The notes beneath the pieces are model-generated. The model searched no databases and was not told where the DNA came from. It saw nothing but the letters and a program-made list of their open reading frames with translations. Below are positions 6,573 to 8,186 of a stretch of 8,186 nucleotides of DNA, piece by piece. The stretch covers positions 43,820 through 52,005 of the forward strand of contig MHGH01000011.1 in assembly GCA_001805465.1 (NCBI GenBank), read 5' to 3'. The stretch comes from Omnitrophica WOR_2 bacterium RBG_13_41_10 (GTDB taxonomy: Bacteria; Omnitrophota; Gorgyraeia; Gygaellales; Profunditerraquicolaceae). The translations under genes were made by a program, and so were the position numbers. How positions within the stretch are numbered: the stretch's first letter is position 1; every line of letters starts with the position of its first letter.

Positions 6573-7289
6573 ATGAAAAACAAGATTATGCGCTGGATAA
6601 GAAAGCAGTTAGAGGATTCCCGCACAAAAGGCATAGTTTTGGGCCTCTCCGGTGGCATAGATTCTGCAGTGGTAGCGGCCTTAACCAAAGAAGCTATCGG
6701 AAAAAAGAAGATTTTAGCCCTCATATTACCTATCCATAGTCAAAATCAAGATTTAAAAGATGCAAAGTTACTAGCCAAGGCCTTAGGAATTAAGGCTATA
6801 ACTATTGATTTATCTAAGATATACCGCAATCTTATAAAAATACTACCTAAAGCAAGCGCCTTAGCTCGGGCAAATTTAAAACCCAGGCTGAGAATGATTA
6901 CTCTTTACTATTTTGCTAATAAACTTAAATTTTTAGTCTGCGGCACCGGCAATAAGTCAGAGATCATGGCCGGTTATTTTACCAAATACGGCGACGGCGC
7001 AGCAGATATATTGCCCCTCGGAGATTTATTAAAATCCCAGGTAAGAAATTTAGCTAGAAACCTGAATATCCCTGAGTATATTATCCGCAAAACTCCTACA
7101 GCCGGACTTTGGCCGGGCCAGACCGATGAGCAAGAATTAGGAATTAGTTATCAGGAGCTTGATGATATCCTCTTAAGATTAAAAAAAGGCCAAAAACAAG
7201 TTCAGCCGCCTTATTTAGTGGCGAGGGTAAAATCCCGTATTAAAACTTCAGAGCATAAACGCAGGCTTCCCAAGGTTTGTAAAACTTAA
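6573..7289 (+). CDS. nadE: NAD+ synthetase, ammonia-dependent
   Basis: NadE performs the last step of NAD synthesis, amidating nicotinic acid adenine dinucleotide with ATP through an adenylated intermediate. From the ATG at 6573 the protein has 238 residues. The P-loop pyrophosphatase motif LSGGIDS is at 25-31; GTGNKSE is at 124-130, followed by GYFTKYGDGAADILPLGDLLKSQV (134-157), and TPTAGLWPGQTDEQELG (174-190) carries the family's substrate-binding loop. There is no N-terminal nitrilase-type glutaminase domain, so ammonia is the likely nitrogen donor unless a separate amidase supplies it. I prefer 6573 over the upstream TTG at 6534, because that codon lies in the -35 box and transcription should begin after it. 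No ribosome site precedes 6573, consistent with a leaderless or very short leader; ATG 6588 is a possible alternative. The gene ends 18 bases before the receiver gene. Confidence 0.93.
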   Translation: MKNKIMRWIRKQLEDSRTKGIVLGLSGGIDSAVVAALTKEAIGKKKILALILPIHSQNQDLKDAKLLAKALGIKAITIDLSKIYRNLIKILPKASALARANLKPRLRMITLYYFANKLKFLVCGTGNKSEIMAGYFTKYGDGAADILPLGDLLKSQVRNLARNLNIPEYIIRKTPTAGLWPGQTDEQELGISYQELDDILLRLKKGQKQVQPPYLVARVKSRIKTSEHKRRLPKVCKT

Positions 7290-7307
7290 GGCTTTAAGGA
7301 TATTCCT

Positions 7308-7682
7308 ATGGAGAGCGATATCCGTATCTTAGTAGTGGATGACGAAGAGATTATGCGTAGCCTCTTTACCGATATCCTGCAGGATGAAGGATATCAAGTC
7401 ATTACAGTATCCGACGGTAGCCATGTTGAGGAAAAGCTAAAGGAGGCATCCTTTTTGATTGCCTTTATCGATGTGCATATGCCGATCATGGATGGGGTCC
7501 AGACGCTGCGTGTTATAAAAAAGCTTAGTCCCAAGACCGTCATAGTAATGATGGATAGCTTTCCTGATATCCTTTTGGATGAGGCAGAAAAGGAAGGGGC
7601 AATCACCTGTATCCATAAACCATTTAATATACAAGAAGTCAGGCTAGTTATATCTGAAATTATAAAAAAACAAAGGGCTTAA
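7308..7682 (+). CDS. Stand-alone response regulator receiver (CheY-like), atypical switch residue
   Basis: The 124 residues form one receiver domain with no output domain, so it probably acts by protein contact or as a phosphorelay intermediate. The acidic pair is D11-D12 in ILVVDDEE, the phosphoacceptor is D55 in IAFIDVHMPIMDG, and the conserved lysine is K104 in IHKPF. The fourth strand reads TVIVMMDSFPD: the position normally held by the Thr/Ser switch falls on M82 or D83 depending on alignment, and the following Ala is also changed. The start has a good ribosome site, AAGGA at 7296-7300, seven bases from the ATG. The next gene, a 7TM sensor, begins five bases after the stop codon, which suggests a shared transcript and pathway. 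Transcription may come from the nadE promoter. Confidence 0.92.
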   Translation: MESDIRILVVDDEEIMRSLFTDILQDEGYQVITVSDGSHVEEKLKEASFLIAFIDVHMPIMDGVQTLRVIKKLSPKTVIVMMDSFPDILLDEAEKEGAITCIHKPFNIQEVRLVISEIIKKQRA

Positions 7683-7687
7683 GTCGA

Positions 7688-8186
7688 ATGTTTAGTTTTA
7701 TCCAGCTCTTACAACCTACAAATTACGCCTTTAACCCCTATGCCATTCCGAATTTGCTGGCAACGGCTTACCTTTTAGCGCTGGGTATGTATGTTTTTTT
7801 AAAGAATACCAAAGCCACGCTTAACTTCTACTTCCTATGTGTTTGTTTAAGCTGTTCTTTGTGGTTATTCGGTATGGCCATGTGCTATTTAAGCCTAGAT
7901 CAAACTACTGCTTTTTTCTGGAGTAAATTTTCGTACCTGGGAGTAGCTTTTATCTCTCCCAATGTCTATGCCCTAACGGTTTACTCTTTTAATCTAAAAA
8001 AACAAAAGAAATTTGCAGTGTTAAGCTATCTAGCAGGGATTATATTTTTGGCCTTCGCTTTTAAGACAAATTATATGGTTAACGGTGTCTATAAATATTT
8101 TTGGGGGTTTTATCCAAAGTTTAACTATTTACACTTAGTGTTTCTAGGCAACTTTTTTGTGGTGATGTTAGCCAGTTTTTTGAATT
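7688..8186 (+). CDS. 7TM sensor protein N-terminus (His_kinase 7TM type), 3' truncated
   Basis: The frame is open from ATG 7688 to the window end, giving 166 residues of a very hydrophobic protein. At least five membrane segments are visible at about 16-37, 47-68, 80-101, 109-125 and 147-165. The pattern NPYAIPNLLATAYLLALGMYVF near the start, N46 before the second helix, the W59 region, and the FFWSKFSYLGVAFISPNVYALTV stretch (76-98) match the N-terminal 7TM sensor region found on bacterial histidine kinases and on some diguanylate cyclases. The catalytic part lies beyond the window, so kinase or cyclase cannot be decided, though the receiver five bases upstream favours a kinase or hybrid kinase. 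AAAGGG at 7672-7677 is a plausible ribosome site ten bases upstream. I recognised the type by pattern, not by alignment. Confidence 0.75.
   Translation, partial: MFSFIQLLQPTNYAFNPYAIPNLLATAYLLALGMYVFLKNTKATLNFYFLCVCLSCSLWLFGMAMCYLSLDQTTAFFWSKFSYLGVAFISPNVYALTVYSFNLKKQKKFAVLSYLAGIIFLAFAFKTNYMVNGVYKYFWGFYPKFNYLHLVFLGNFFVVMLASFLN

Noticed and set aside
7371..7395. Inverted GATATCCT/AGGATATC arms and other GATATCC copies in the receiver gene
   Set aside because: Short arms within coding sequence, explained by repeated Asp-Ile-Leu and Gly-Tyr codons; no regular spacing.
1..8186. CRISPR array, tRNA or rRNA gene, insertion sequence or prophage
   Set aside because: No spaced direct repeats, no cloverleaf or rRNA landmarks, and no transposase or phage gene on either strand.

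Overview
This window looks like ordinary chromosome from an uncultivated, moderately AT-rich bacterium (about 40% GC by eye). Every gene is on the + strand with short gaps. The set is bacterial: MnmG, Dus, NadE, an NptA/PhoU-type Na/Pi transporter and a receiver next to a 7TM sensor. The first gene is an archaeal-type (ApgM) phosphoglycerate mutase, which is common in deep-branching and candidate-phylum bacteria. A lineage such as Candidatus Omnitrophota would fit, but that is inference from gene style and not shown by any marker here.

Layout. 1-1107: 3' part of apgM (glycolysis), cut by the window edge. 1112-1199: an 88-bp intergenic double palindrome built from four alternating GGGACAC units, ending 12 bases before the next start codon. 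1212-3089: mnmG (tRNA wobble-U34 modification). 3071-3763: a QueG-like double [4Fe-4S] protein overlapping mnmG by 19 bases; it lacks the HEAT tail and the usual acid-containing active-site motif of true QueG. 3755-3868: a possible relic of a response-regulator N-terminus inside the 145-bp gap. 3909-5519: a Na/Pi cotransporter fused to a PhoU domain. 5560-6537: a tRNA-dihydrouridine synthase behind a hairpin that covers its leader. 6573-7289: ammonia-dependent NAD synthetase, with a near-consensus sigma70 promoter straddling the dus stop codon and predicting an almost leaderless mRNA. 7308-7682: a stand-alone receiver with an unusual switch position. 7688 to the window end: the start of a 7TM sensor protein, probably the receiver's partner.

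Functionally this is mostly housekeeping: two tRNA-modifying flavoenzymes, NAD synthesis, glycolysis, phosphate handling and a new signalling pair at the right edge. No gene stretch longer than 300 bases is empty. I found no clear new multi-gene system. The items most worth a second look are the GGGACAC element, the QueG-like protein without its catalytic motif, the receiver relic and the leaderless nadE promoter.
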